In this document: positions 24,506-35,565 of the stretch, piece after piece
Position numbering within the stretch: the stretch's first letter is position 1
Layout: each line of letters begins with the position of its first letter
Translations under genes and position numbers: made by a program
Notes under the pieces: generated by a model
The model's input: only the letters and a program-made list of their open reading frames with translations
Database searches by the model: none
Told to the model about the DNA's origin: nothing
NCBI RefSeq assembly: GCF_965216805.1
Contig: NZ_CBDCGN010000002.1
Location: 2,108,001 to 2,172,000, forward strand
DNA length: 64,000 nucleotides
Source of the DNA: Panacagrimonas sp965216805
GTDB lineage: Bacteria > Pseudomonadota > Gammaproteobacteria > Nevskiales > Nevskiaceae
Reading direction: 5' to 3'

Positions 24506-26304
24506 TCACACCGCATCGCCCAACAGCGCACGCGGCACCGTCACCGGAAAATGCAGCAACTGCTGGGCGAACGTCTTGCCCTGCACGTCCAGCCGCAGCG
24601 ACACCGCGCCACCGCCGCCGAGCGCGTCGTGCAGCACGAAATTCAGCGCGGCCAGGCCCGGCAGATCAAAGCGATCGACCCGCGGCGTGCCGGTGTGCGC
24701 GAACCAGTCGCGCACCCCCTCGGCCGTCAGCGCGTCGCGGAGGTACGGCAGATAGTCCGGCCGGCGCGCGAGCACGCCGATGTTGGAGCGGTCGCCCTTG
24801 TCGCCGCTGCGGGCCACGGCCAGGCGGATCAGCGGCACGCGGACGGTGTCGCCCTGCGCGGCCCTGGCCTCGACGATTTCAAGAGTCGGCGCAGGCTGCA
24901 TCGGCGGCGCGGCCGCGAGGCGCTGCCAGTCGAACGCGATCGCGCACCCGTCCACCGCGACTTTCACCGGCACCTCGGTCTTGGACAGCAGGAACGAGAA
25001 CGGCCGCACCACCGGCGTGGTCTTGGGCCGGCCGGTCGGACCGGCCGCACAGCGCCCGGTGGTCATCGACAGCGCAGCACCCGCGGCCTCCTTGGAGAAC
25101 ACCTCGCAGCCCGAATAGCGCTCGTGCCACACGTCCACGCGCAGCACCAGCTCGTTGGCGTCCACCGGCGGACGATGCGCCGGGTTCCACAAGGTGTTGG
25201 TGCCGGTCAGATGAATGGCGGCGCCGCGGAAGTCCGGCAGCTGTTGCTGCGCGAGCCTGCGCCTCGCGACGGAAAGAATCGCCTCGCCGTTGGCGCGCGC
25301 GCGGCGCGGCGCATCGAAGCTGGTGATGGTCTGGAGGAAGGTCGCGCGAAAGCCGTCGTCGTGCGTCGCGCAGACCTTGTAGTCCGGCGTTCGCGGACGG
25401 CCGCGCACGCCGCTGACGTGGACGCGGTCCGGCGCCTGCTGCACCAGCCGCGCGCCCGAGAAATCGCAGACCACGTCGGGCACGATGTAGGCCTGCGGAT
25501 CGTCGATCTCGTAGACCAGCTGCTCGCCCACGGTGAACGGCGACACCAGCCCACCGGTATCCGCCGGCTTGGTGATGACGAAGCTGCCGTCGGCCGAACA
25601 CTCGGCGATGGGAAAGCCCATGCGGTCCCAGCCCGGCGCCACCTGTTCCCAGTCGGTGAAGTTGCCGCCGGTGGCCTGGCAGCCGCACTCGATCAGGTGC
25701 CCGGCGAGCGTGCCGGCGGCGAGGCGGTCCCAGTCCTGCGGCGTCCAGCCGAATTCGTGGACCAGCGCGCCCAGGGTCACGGCGCTGTCGACCACGCGGC
25801 CGGTGACGACGATGTCCGCGCCCGCGTCCAGCGCCGCCGCGATCGGGAACGCGCCGAGGTAGGCGTTGCAACTGGCGAGCTTTGCCGGCAGCGGCTTGCC
25901 GTCGTACATCTCGCGGACGCCACGCGCGCGCAGTTCCTCGCTGCGGTCCAGCAGCTCGTCGCCTTCGACGGTGCCGACCTTCAGCGACACGCCGGCTTCG
26001 GCCAGCGCCGCGCGGATCGCCTTCGCGCAGGCCTGAAGGTTCACGCCGCCGGCATTGGCGATCACGCGGATCCTGCGCCGGGCGATTTCGCCGGCCAGCG
26101 GCTTGATCACCTGGGTGATGAAGTCGGTCGCATAACCCGCATCGGGCGACTTGCTGCGGGCCTTGGCGAGAATCGCCATGGTGACTTCGGCAAGGTAGTC
26201 GAACACCAGGTACTGCACGTCGCCGTGCAGCACGAGCTGCTCGGGGCCATTGGCGGTATCGCCCCAGTAACCGGCGGCGCCGCCGATGCGCACGGTGCGC
26301 GCGC

Positions 26305-26308
<4 letters not shown>
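24506..26308 (-). CDS. atuA: Acyclic terpene utilisation protein AtuA
   Basis: A 600-residue AtuA-family (DUF1446) protein, required for growth on citronellol and geraniol in Pseudomonas, biochemical role unclear. The N-terminal part carries IGGAAGYWGDT, ANAGGVNLQACAKA and ADIVVTGRVVDSAVTLG; the C-terminal domain carries RSGDKGDRSNIGV and FVLHDALGGGG. Length is normal. The start overlaps the atuF stop by four bases (26305-26308). It is the last gene of the nine-gene unit. Confidence 0.9.
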
Positions 26309-28257
<1,949 letters not shown>

Positions 28258-28263
28258 AAGCTC

Positions 28264-29079
28264 TCAGCCCAGGCTGGGCCAGCGTGGCTTGCGCTTCTCC
28301 AGGAAGGCCTGCTGGCCTTCGACTCCTTCGGGGCCGCGATTGAGTTCGCCGAAGCGGCAGCCCGCGTATTCGATCAGCGCGTCCAGCGGCATCTCTCCGA
28401 CACGATTCATGATCGCCTTGGTGGCCGAGCAGGCCATCGGTCCGCAGGCATCGATGTCGTCGAGCAGGCTCGCGAGCCTGGCGTCCAGTTCCTCGGTGGA
28501 TTGCGCGACCTCATGGGCCACGCCCATGCGCACCGCCTCGGCGCCGTTGATCCGGCGGCCGGTGAGTCCGAGGTACCGTGCGTTCGACAGACCCACCCGG
28601 CGCACGACGTGCGGCGAGATCTGCGCCGGCGCCACGCCGATGCGGGTTTCCGACATGCCGATCTGCACGTTGTGCATCACCAGCGTGATGTCGAAGGTGC
28701 AGGCAAAGCCGAAGCCGCCGCCGAGCGCGAATCCCTCGACCACCGCCACCGTCGTCTGCGGCAGGTTGGCCAGGCGCAGGAACATGCGTCCGGCGCGGAA
28801 GTTGCGCTCCATCGCGATGTCCACGCCGGGGCGCGAGTCGTTGGTCTGCGCGCGGCGCTCGCGGATGTCGCCGCCCGCGCAGAAATGCCCGCCCGCGCCG
28901 CGAACGATCACCGAGCGCACGCTGTGATCGCTTTCCAGCCGCGTGATGAGGTTCTCCAGCGCCAGCAGCATCGCGTCGTTCAGCGCGTTGCGGCGCTCGG
29001 GGCGGTTGAAGGTGACGTACAGGCGCCCGCCTTGCTGGTCCAGCAACAGCGGGTTGGCTTCGGTTTCGGGGGTGGACAT
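28264..29079 (-). CDS. atuE: Enoyl-CoA hydratase family, isohexenylglutaconyl-CoA hydratase-like (AtuE)
   Basis: A 271-residue crotonase-fold enzyme. The oxyanion-hole motifs are HFCAGGDIRERR and GFALGGGFGFA; the position of the usual second Glu lies in ETRIGVAPAQISPHVVRR. It ends QQAFLEKRKPRW, typical of AtuE/LiuC. Next to atuF it most likely hydrates the carboxylated geranyl-CoA product. The neighbour at 31112 is the second, LiuC-like member. Confidence 0.82.
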   Translation of the reverse strand: MSTPETEANPLLLDQQGGRLYVTFNRPERRNALNDAMLLALENLITRLESDHSVRSVIVRGAGGHFCAGGDIRERRAQTNDSRPGVDIAMERNFRAGRMFLRLANLPQTTVAVVEGFALGGGFGFACTFDITLVMHNVQIGMSETRIGVAPAQISPHVVRRVGLSNARYLGLTGRRINGAEAVRMGVAHEVAQSTEELDARLASLLDDIDACGPMACSATKAIMNRVGEMPLDALIEYAGCRFGELNRGPEGVEGQQAFLEKRKPRWPSLG

Positions 29080-29115
29080 GGCAATGCTCTCGAAAGTGAT
29101 CAGAACGCAGGCGGC

Positions 29116-31098
29116 TCAACTGCCGGCCATGCGCAGGCGCAGATCCTCGACCGCCTGCGGATTGACCAGCGCCGACAGGTCGCCCGGATCTCCGCCCTGG
29201 TAGACGGCGCGCACGACGCGGCGCATCACCTTGAGGTTGCGCGTCTTGGGCAGTTCCTCGGCGAACACCACGGACTTCGGCCGGTAGGACGTGCCCATGC
29301 CATCGACCACGGCTTTCGACAGGCGCTGGCGCAGCGCCTCGTCGGCGACCAGGCCCGGCATCGGCACGCAGACGCAGACCAGGGCCGAGCCCTTGGATTC
29401 GTCCGGCACGCCGATCACGGCGACCTCGGAGACGGTTCCCGTCGCGGTGAGCAGGTTCTCGATCTCGGTGGGGCCGGTGCGCTTGCCGGAGACCTTGATG
29501 GTGTCGTCCGAGCGGCCGAGCACGTAGTACATGCCATCGGCGTCGTGGCGCACGAAGTCGCCGTGCACCCACAGGCCGGGCAGCGTGTTCCAGTAGCTGT
29601 CCAGGTAACGCGCGTCGTCCTTCCACAGGCTCTTGGTCATGCCGATGCTGGCCTGGCGCAGCACCAGTTCGCCGACCTGCCCGTCCGCGACCGGCTCGCC
29701 GCTTTCGCTGACGATGCCCAGGCCCACGCCGAGGCCCGGCCCGGCGAAGGAACTCGGGCGCTGCGGGTGATGCAGCGTGCTCACCAGATTGCAGCCGCCC
29801 ACTTCCGTGCCGCCGACGATGTTGAGGATGGGCAGCCGTCTCTTGCCGACGTGCTCGAACATCCAGCGCCAGGGTGCGGCGGTCCAGGCTTCGCCGCCGG
29901 AATGCAGCATGCGCAGGCTGGAGAGGTCGTAGCGTTCGACTTCCTCGTTGCCGTAGCGGCTCAGGTTGCGGATCAGGGTCGGCGCCACGCCGAGATAGCT
30001 GACCTTGTGGTTCTGGATCAGGCGCCAGAAGCGCCCGGTGTCGGGATAGTCCGGCGTGCCTTCCGCGACCAGCAGGCTGCCGCCGAAGTAGCTCGGGATG
30101 CAGGCGCACATGGCGCCGACCATCCAGCCCATGTCGCTCAAGAAGAAGTAGCGATCACCCGCGCGGAAGTCGCAGCAGATGTGCATGTCGCGCGTGACCA
30201 TGGACCCCAGGAAGCTCACATGCGTCCACACGCAGCCCTTGGGCTTGCCGGTGGTGCCGGAGGTGTAGAGCAGCACGGCCGCGGCGTCGGCATCCATCGG
30301 CTCGGTCGCGAGTGTGGCCGGCTGCGGCGCGACGCGCTCATGCCACCAGTGATCGCGACCGGCCTGCATTGCCACCGGCAGCTTGTCGCCCAGACGCTGC
30401 ACGACGACGACGTGCTCCACACAAGGCACCTGCGCGAGCGCCTCGTCCAGCACCGGCTTCATCGCACCCACGCTGCCGCGGCGCCAGGTGCCGTCCGCCG
30501 TGATGACGGCGCGTGCGCCGCCGTCCTGCAGGCGCGTGATCAGCGGCTGCGGACCGAAGCCCGAGAACAGCGGCATGACGATGGCGCCGATCTTCAGGAT
30601 CGCGAAGAAGGCGATGAAGGTTTCCGGCAGGTTGGGCATGTAGATGCCCACCACGTCACCCTTGCCGACACCCAGTTGCCTGAGCGCGCCCGCGAGCCGG
30701 CAGATTTCGGCATCGAACTCGGCGTAGCTGAGCCCGCGCTGCTCTTCCGGGTTCTCTCCCTCCCACACCAGGAAGGTCTGGTCCCAGACCGGCGTGTCGC
30801 GGTGGCGGTCGATGCAGTTGAGCACGATGTTGGTGGTGCCGCCGACGCACCAGCGCGCCCAGGGCTGCCCGCCGGACAGGTCCAGCATCTGCGTGTAGGG
30901 CTTGTAGAAACGGAAGTCGCAGAACTGGAACACCTGCTCCATCAGCCAGCCCGGATCGGCGTCGGCACGCGCGCTGAGCGACTCGAAGTTTTTCTCGCCG
31001 ACGTGTCGCAGGAAGGCGGTGAGCACGCTGCCCTCGATCAGCTCGGGGGTCGGTGTCCAGTCGAAGGGGGCGTCGGTTGCGGCAGGGTTGAGGCTCAT
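29116..31098 (-). CDS. Acyl-CoA synthetase, acetyl/acetoacetyl-CoA synthetase-like
   Basis: An AMP-forming ligase of 660 residues, longer than ordinary fatty-acid ligases because of an N-terminal acetyl-CoA synthetase-type cap (residues ~15-100). The ATP motif is LLYTSGTTGKPKG and the late motif HGDFVRHDADGMYYVLGRSDD. The catalytic Lys is kept, though its context reads TRNLKVMRR instead of TRSGKIMRR. In a combined atu/liu operon it could reactivate acetoacetate, the end product of the leucine route, or load a terpenoic acid; the length favours the former. Confidence 0.75.
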   Translation of the reverse strand: MSLNPAATDAPFDWTPTPELIEGSVLTAFLRHVGEKNFESLSARADADPGWLMEQVFQFCDFRFYKPYTQMLDLSGGQPWARWCVGGTTNIVLNCIDRHRDTPVWDQTFLVWEGENPEEQRGLSYAEFDAEICRLAGALRQLGVGKGDVVGIYMPNLPETFIAFFAILKIGAIVMPLFSGFGPQPLITRLQDGGARAVITADGTWRRGSVGAMKPVLDEALAQVPCVEHVVVVQRLGDKLPVAMQAGRDHWWHERVAPQPATLATEPMDADAAAVLLYTSGTTGKPKGCVWTHVSFLGSMVTRDMHICCDFRAGDRYFFLSDMGWMVGAMCACIPSYFGGSLLVAEGTPDYPDTGRFWRLIQNHKVSYLGVAPTLIRNLSRYGNEEVERYDLSSLRMLHSGGEAWTAAPWRWMFEHVGKRRLPILNIVGGTEVGGCNLVSTLHHPQRPSSFAGPGLGVGLGIVSESGEPVADGQVGELVLRQASIGMTKSLWKDDARYLDSYWNTLPGLWVHGDFVRHDADGMYYVLGRSDDTIKVSGKRTGPTEIENLLTATGTVSEVAVIGVPDESKGSALVCVCVPMPGLVADEALRQRLSKAVVDGMGTSYRPKSVVFAEELPKTRNLKVMRRVVRAVYQGGDPGDLSALVNPQAVEDLRLRMAGS

Positions 31099-31111
31099 GG
31101 CTTTTGGTCCC

Positions 31112-31915
31112 TCAGCGCGGCGCGTGCTTGCGGTGCCAGGACGGCTTGCGCTTGTCGAAGAAGCTCTGCATGCCTTCCTGCGCCTCCTCGGTTTCCCAGA
31201 AGTCGGCGAGCCGGTCCACGGTGTAGATGAGATTGTCCGCCTCGTTGTGGCCCAGCACGTACTGCGCGAGGCGCTTGGTCATGGCCACCGCGCCCGGCGC
31301 GCAGGACAGCGCCTGGTCCAGCTCGGCGTTGATGGCCTCGTCCAGCTTGTCGGCCGCAACCACTTCATGCACGAGGCCCAGGCGCTGCGCCTCGGTCGCC
31401 GTCATCGGCCGCGCGTTGAGCATCACGCGACGCACCTGGCTGGGGCCGAGCTTGGCGGCGACATACGGCGAGATCGTGGCGGGCACCAGGCCCAGGCGCA
31501 CTTCGGTCAGCGCGAAGCGCGCGCTGTCCACGGCCACCGCCACGTCGCAGACCGCGATCATGCCGACGCCGCCGCCATAGGCCGGGCCGTTGATGCGGCC
31601 GATGACCAGGAGCGGAAATGTGTCGAGCCGGGCGAGGATGTCGGCCAGAGGACGCCCGTTGCGGATGCGCTGCGCGCGCGGCTGATCGCGCTGGCTCTGC
31701 TGCCAGCGGAAGTCGCCGCCGGCGCAGAAGCTCTCGCCTTCGCCGGAAAGCACGAGCACGCGCACACTAGGATCGCATTCGATGGTATCGAGCGCCTCTG
31801 AAAGCTCGGCGAACAGGAGCTGGTTGAGCGCGTTGTGGACCTCCGGGCGAGAGAGCGTGAGGCGCGCGACGCCGGCCTCGTCGATGCTCAGCTTGATCGT
31901 TTCAAAGTTGTTCAT
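31112..31915 (-). CDS. liuC: Methylglutaconyl-CoA hydratase-like enzyme (LiuC)
   Basis: A 267-residue crotonase-fold protein: ESFCAGGDFRWQQSQR and NGPAYGGGVGM form the oxyanion hole, and LTEVRLGLVPATISPYVAAKLG is the LiuC-type catalytic stretch. It would hydrate 3-methylglutaconyl-CoA made by the adjacent carboxylase. It lies eight bases after liuD and 13 bases before the synthetase. Confidence 0.85.
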   Translation of the reverse strand: MNNFETIKLSIDEAGVARLTLSRPEVHNALNQLLFAELSEALDTIECDPSVRVLVLSGEGESFCAGGDFRWQQSQRDQPRAQRIRNGRPLADILARLDTFPLLVIGRINGPAYGGGVGMIAVCDVAVAVDSARFALTEVRLGLVPATISPYVAAKLGPSQVRRVMLNARPMTATEAQRLGLVHEVVAADKLDEAINAELDQALSCAPGAVAMTKRLAQYVLGHNEADNLIYTVDRLADFWETEEAQEGMQSFFDKRKPSWHRKHAPR

Positions 31916-31923
31916 GGTTGTTC

Positions 31924-33915
31924 TCAGGCCGCCTTGCCGATGCGCACCACCACGGCATTCCGCTCCACCGTCTGTCCTTCGGTGCAGTGCGTGGACTCGA
32001 CGACGCCATCGGCCTCGGCGCAGATGCGCATTTCCATCTTCATCGACTCCAGCACCGCGACCACGTCGCCGGCTTTCACCGCGTCGCCGCTCTTCACGTT
32101 GACCTTGAGAATCATCCCCATCATCGGCGCACGCAGTTCGCCGCTGGCCTCGCTGCTGGCGCTGATGTAGCTCAAGTAAGGCAGCGCCTCGAAGGCGTGG
32201 GTGCCGGCATCGTCCTGGACGTGAACGGTGCTGCCGTCCTGGATCGCGCGCACGTTCAGGCGCCGGCTGCCGAGGATGGCGAGATAGCGGTCGTCACCGA
32301 GCGGGCGCAGGTTCAGCTCCATGGGCGCATCGTCGACCGCCAGGCGCAGGCTGCCGTCGGCGGCCAGCGGCGCGAAACGGATGGCCGCGGAGATGTCTCC
32401 GCTTTGCAGATGCAGGGCCGGGATCGGCGCCAGGCCGTCGCCGGCATCCGCCATCTGCCAGCCGGTCAGCGCAGCCGCAGACCAGACGCCGGCCGCGGGC
32501 TCGGCGCGGTTGCGCAGCAGCCAGACGTATGCCGCGATGCCGAGCGTTCCGTTGTCGTGCAGCGCGTCCTTGAGCGACCAGGACGCCATGCGCTCGTCGA
32601 TCAGGCGCGTGTGGAAGCTGCCATCGCGCGTCTCCGTCAGGGCCAGCAGGCGCTTGAGGAAATCGCGGTTGGTGATGACGCCGAACACGCTCATCTCGTC
32701 GAGTGCGAGCTGCATGCGGTCCATCGCCTGGTCGCGCGTCGGCGCATAGGTGATGAGCTTGGCCAGCATCGGGTCGTACCAGGGCGTGACTTCGCTGCCG
32801 GTATCCACCCCGGTTTCCACGCGCACGCCGCGCGTCGGGAAACTCACGTGCGCGAGCCGGCCGGTCGAGGGCAGGAAATTGGCGGCGGCGTCTTCGGCGC
32901 AGATGCGCGTCTCCACCGCGTGGCCGCTGATCTTCACATCGCCCTGGTTCAGCGCCAGCCCTTCGCCGGAGGCGATGCGCAGCATCAGCTCCACCACGTC
33001 CAGCCCGGTCACTTCCTCGGTAACGGGATGCTCGACCTGCAGGCGCGGATTCACCTCAAGGAAGTAGTAGCGATCACCCTGCACGATGAATTCCACCGTG
33101 CCGACGTTGCGGTAGTGCAGGCGCTCGCCCAGGCGCACGGCATCGGCAAGCAGGCGCTCGCGTACACCCGGCGCCAGCGGCGCGGCGGGTGCTTCCTCGA
33201 CCAGCTTCTGGTGGCGGCGCTGCAGGGTGCATTCGCGCTCGAACAGGTGAATGACCTTGCCCCGGCCGTCGCCGACGATCTGCACCTCGATGTGGCGCGC
33301 GCGCTCGATCATCTGTTCGACGATCAGCGCGGGCGAACCGAAGGAGTTCTTCGCTTCGCGCATCGCCGATTCGATGTCGGCGTCCAGCGTGTCCAGCGTG
33401 TGCAGCGCGCGCATGCCCTTGCCGCCACCGCCGGCCGCGGCCTTGAGCATCACCGGCAGGCTCAGGCCGCGCACGGTGTGGGCGATCTTTGCGGCGTCGT
33501 CGCTGGCGCCCTCGCTGCCCGGCACCACCGGCACGCCGGCCGCGATGGCCTCGCGCTTGGCCATGGCCTTGTCGCCGAGCCGGTCGATGACCTCCGGCGT
33601 CGGGCCGATGAAGGCCAGACCCGCAGCTTCCACGGCGCGCGCGAACGCCGCGTTCTCGGCCAGAAAGCCGAAGCCCGGATGGATGGCTTCCGCTCCGACG
33701 CTCTTCGCCGCCTCGATCACGCGCTCCATGCGCAGGTAGCTTTCCGCCGCCGGCGCACCGCCGATCTCGATGCTCTGGCCGATCTCGCGCACGTGCAGGC
33801 CGTCACGGTCGGCGCTGGAATGCACGCCGGCCGCGGACACGCCCAGGCGGCGGCAGGTGCGGGCGATGCGGCAGGCGATTTCGCCGCGGTTGGCAATCAG
33901 GATTTTCTTGAACAT
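31924..33915 (-). CDS. liuD: Methylcrotonyl-CoA carboxylase alpha subunit (LiuD)
   Basis: A 663-residue biotin carboxylase plus carrier: IANRGEIACRIARTCRRLG at the N-terminus, KAAAGGGGKGMR ATP-grasp loop, LEVNPRLQVEHPVTEEVTG, and a C-terminal biotin site in LESMKMEMRI. With LiuB it carboxylates 3-methylcrotonyl-CoA, the point where leucine and acyclic terpene breakdown meet. It lies 29 bases after liuB. Confidence 0.92.
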   Translation of the reverse strand: MFKKILIANRGEIACRIARTCRRLGVSAAGVHSSADRDGLHVREIGQSIEIGGAPAAESYLRMERVIEAAKSVGAEAIHPGFGFLAENAAFARAVEAAGLAFIGPTPEVIDRLGDKAMAKREAIAAGVPVVPGSEGASDDAAKIAHTVRGLSLPVMLKAAAGGGGKGMRALHTLDTLDADIESAMREAKNSFGSPALIVEQMIERARHIEVQIVGDGRGKVIHLFERECTLQRRHQKLVEEAPAAPLAPGVRERLLADAVRLGERLHYRNVGTVEFIVQGDRYYFLEVNPRLQVEHPVTEEVTGLDVVELMLRIASGEGLALNQGDVKISGHAVETRICAEDAAANFLPSTGRLAHVSFPTRGVRVETGVDTGSEVTPWYDPMLAKLITYAPTRDQAMDRMQLALDEMSVFGVITNRDFLKRLLALTETRDGSFHTRLIDERMASWSLKDALHDNGTLGIAAYVWLLRNRAEPAAGVWSAAALTGWQMADAGDGLAPIPALHLQSGDISAAIRFAPLAADGSLRLAVDDAPMELNLRPLGDDRYLAILGSRRLNVRAIQDGSTVHVQDDAGTHAFEALPYLSYISASSEASGELRAPMMGMILKVNVKSGDAVKAGDVVAVLESMKMEMRICAEADGVVESTHCTEGQTVERNAVVVRIGKAA

Positions 33916-33944
33916 GGTCGGGTATCAGGTAGGGGTCGGCCGCA

Positions 33945-35552
33945 TCACATGCGGAACACGCCCATGCGGGTCGGGATCGCCTTGGTACGCCCGGCGAGGT
34001 CCAGCAGCAGGGCCATCACCTCGCGGGTCTCGGTGGGCTCGATGACCATGTCGCACCAGAGGTTGCGCGCGTAGTTGTAGGGGCTCACGAAGTCGGTGAA
34101 CTCCTGACGGATCGGCGCCTCGTAAGCCGTCCGCTCTTCGGGCGTCCAGCTCGTGCCTTCGCGCTGCTGGATGGTTTCGCGCACCATCGACAGCGTGGTC
34201 GCCGCCTGGTCCGGGCCCATCAGTCCGGCGTGCGCGGTGGGCCACATCATCATGCAGTGCGGGTTGAATCCGCGGCCGCACATCGCCATGTAGGCGGCGG
34301 CGTAGGACGCACCGGTGATGAGCGTGTACTTGGGCACGTTGGCCGAGGCCATTGCGGTCATGAACTTGGCGCCGTGCTTGGCGATGCCGGCTCGCTCCAC
34401 CGTGGTGCCCACCATGAAGCCGGGCGTGTCGACCAGGAACAGCATCGGCACGTCGCGCTTGCAGCACATCTCCATGAAGTGCGCGCCCTTGACCGCGCTC
34501 TCCGGGAACATCACGCCGTTGCTGGCCAGGATGCCGATGGGATAGCCGTGAATGTTGGCGAAGCCGCAGATCAGGGTCTCGCCGAACAGCGGCTTGAATT
34601 CCTGCAGCACGCTGCCATCGAGCAGCCGCGCCAGGATCTCGCGCGTGTTGTTGGGCACGCGGCGATCGGCGCTGAACAGCCCGTAGATTTCGGAAGGCTC
34701 ATACAGCGGCCGCTCGGGCGGCGCGAGCGGCCAGCGCAGTGCCGGCCTCGGCTCCAGCCGCGCGACGATGTCGCGCGTGATGGCCAGCGCATGGCTGTCG
34801 TTCTCGGCCATGTGATCGGTCACGCCGCTGATGGTGCTGTGCATCAGCGCGCCACCGAGCGATTCGATGTCGCTGACCTCCTTGGTGGCGGCGTAGACCA
34901 GCTGCGGGCTGCCGAGAAACATCGCGCCCTGGTTGCGGATGATGACCACTTCATCGCACAGGGCCGGGATGTAGGCGCCGCCGGCGGTGGACGGCCCGTG
35001 GACGATGGCGATCTGCGCGATGCCCTCGGCGGACATGCGCACCTGGTTGTACATGATCGATCCGGCCTGGCCCTCGTCCGGGAAGATGTTCGCGAGATCA
35101 GGCAGGAAGCCGCCGCCGGACTGGACCATGGTGATGCAGGGCAGGCGGTGCTGCCAGGCGAACAGTTGCGCCCGCGTGTGACGCTTGGTGGTCATGCCGA
35201 ACATGGTGCCGCCCTTCACCGTCGCCTCGTTGACGATGAGCATGCAGGCGCGGCCCTGCACCATGCCGACGCCGGTGATGACGGTAGCGCCGGGCGGCAC
35301 GCCTTCGTACAGCCCCTCGCCCGCCAGGTGGCCGAATTCGAGGAAGGGCGAGCCGGGATCGAGCAGCGCGCTGATGCGCTCGCGCGGCAGCAGCTGGCCG
35401 CGGCTCTTGTGCAGCGCGCGGGCTTTTGCCGAGCCGCCGACGCTGGCCTCGGCGCGGCGAGTCTTCAGCTCGCTGATCTGCGCGAGGTAGGCCGCGCGGT
35501 TGCGCGCGAATTCCTCGCTGGAAGTTGATACACGTGAAGTCAGTACGCTCAT
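33945..35552 (-). CDS. liuB: Methylcrotonyl-CoA carboxylase beta subunit (LiuB)
   Basis: A 535-residue carboxyltransferase with both halves of the crotonase-like fold: RGQLLPRERISALLDPGSP, GEGLYEGVPPGATVITGVG, VNEATVKGGTMFG, VQSGGGFLPDL, and in the second half VDTPGFMVGTTVERAGI and GASYAAAYMAMCGR. The GLYEGVPPG stretch marks it as methylcrotonyl-type. It sits between a paralogous carboxyltransferase and liuD. Confidence 0.92.
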   Translation of the reverse strand: MSVLTSRVSTSSEEFARNRAAYLAQISELKTRRAEASVGGSAKARALHKSRGQLLPRERISALLDPGSPFLEFGHLAGEGLYEGVPPGATVITGVGMVQGRACMLIVNEATVKGGTMFGMTTKRHTRAQLFAWQHRLPCITMVQSGGGFLPDLANIFPDEGQAGSIMYNQVRMSAEGIAQIAIVHGPSTAGGAYIPALCDEVVIIRNQGAMFLGSPQLVYAATKEVSDIESLGGALMHSTISGVTDHMAENDSHALAITRDIVARLEPRPALRWPLAPPERPLYEPSEIYGLFSADRRVPNNTREILARLLDGSVLQEFKPLFGETLICGFANIHGYPIGILASNGVMFPESAVKGAHFMEMCCKRDVPMLFLVDTPGFMVGTTVERAGIAKHGAKFMTAMASANVPKYTLITGASYAAAYMAMCGRGFNPHCMMMWPTAHAGLMGPDQAATTLSMVRETIQQREGTSWTPEERTAYEAPIRQEFTDFVSPYNYARNLWCDMVIEPTETREVMALLLDLAGRTKAIPTRMGVFRM

Positions 35553-35565
35553 GGTGTCTTCGTCC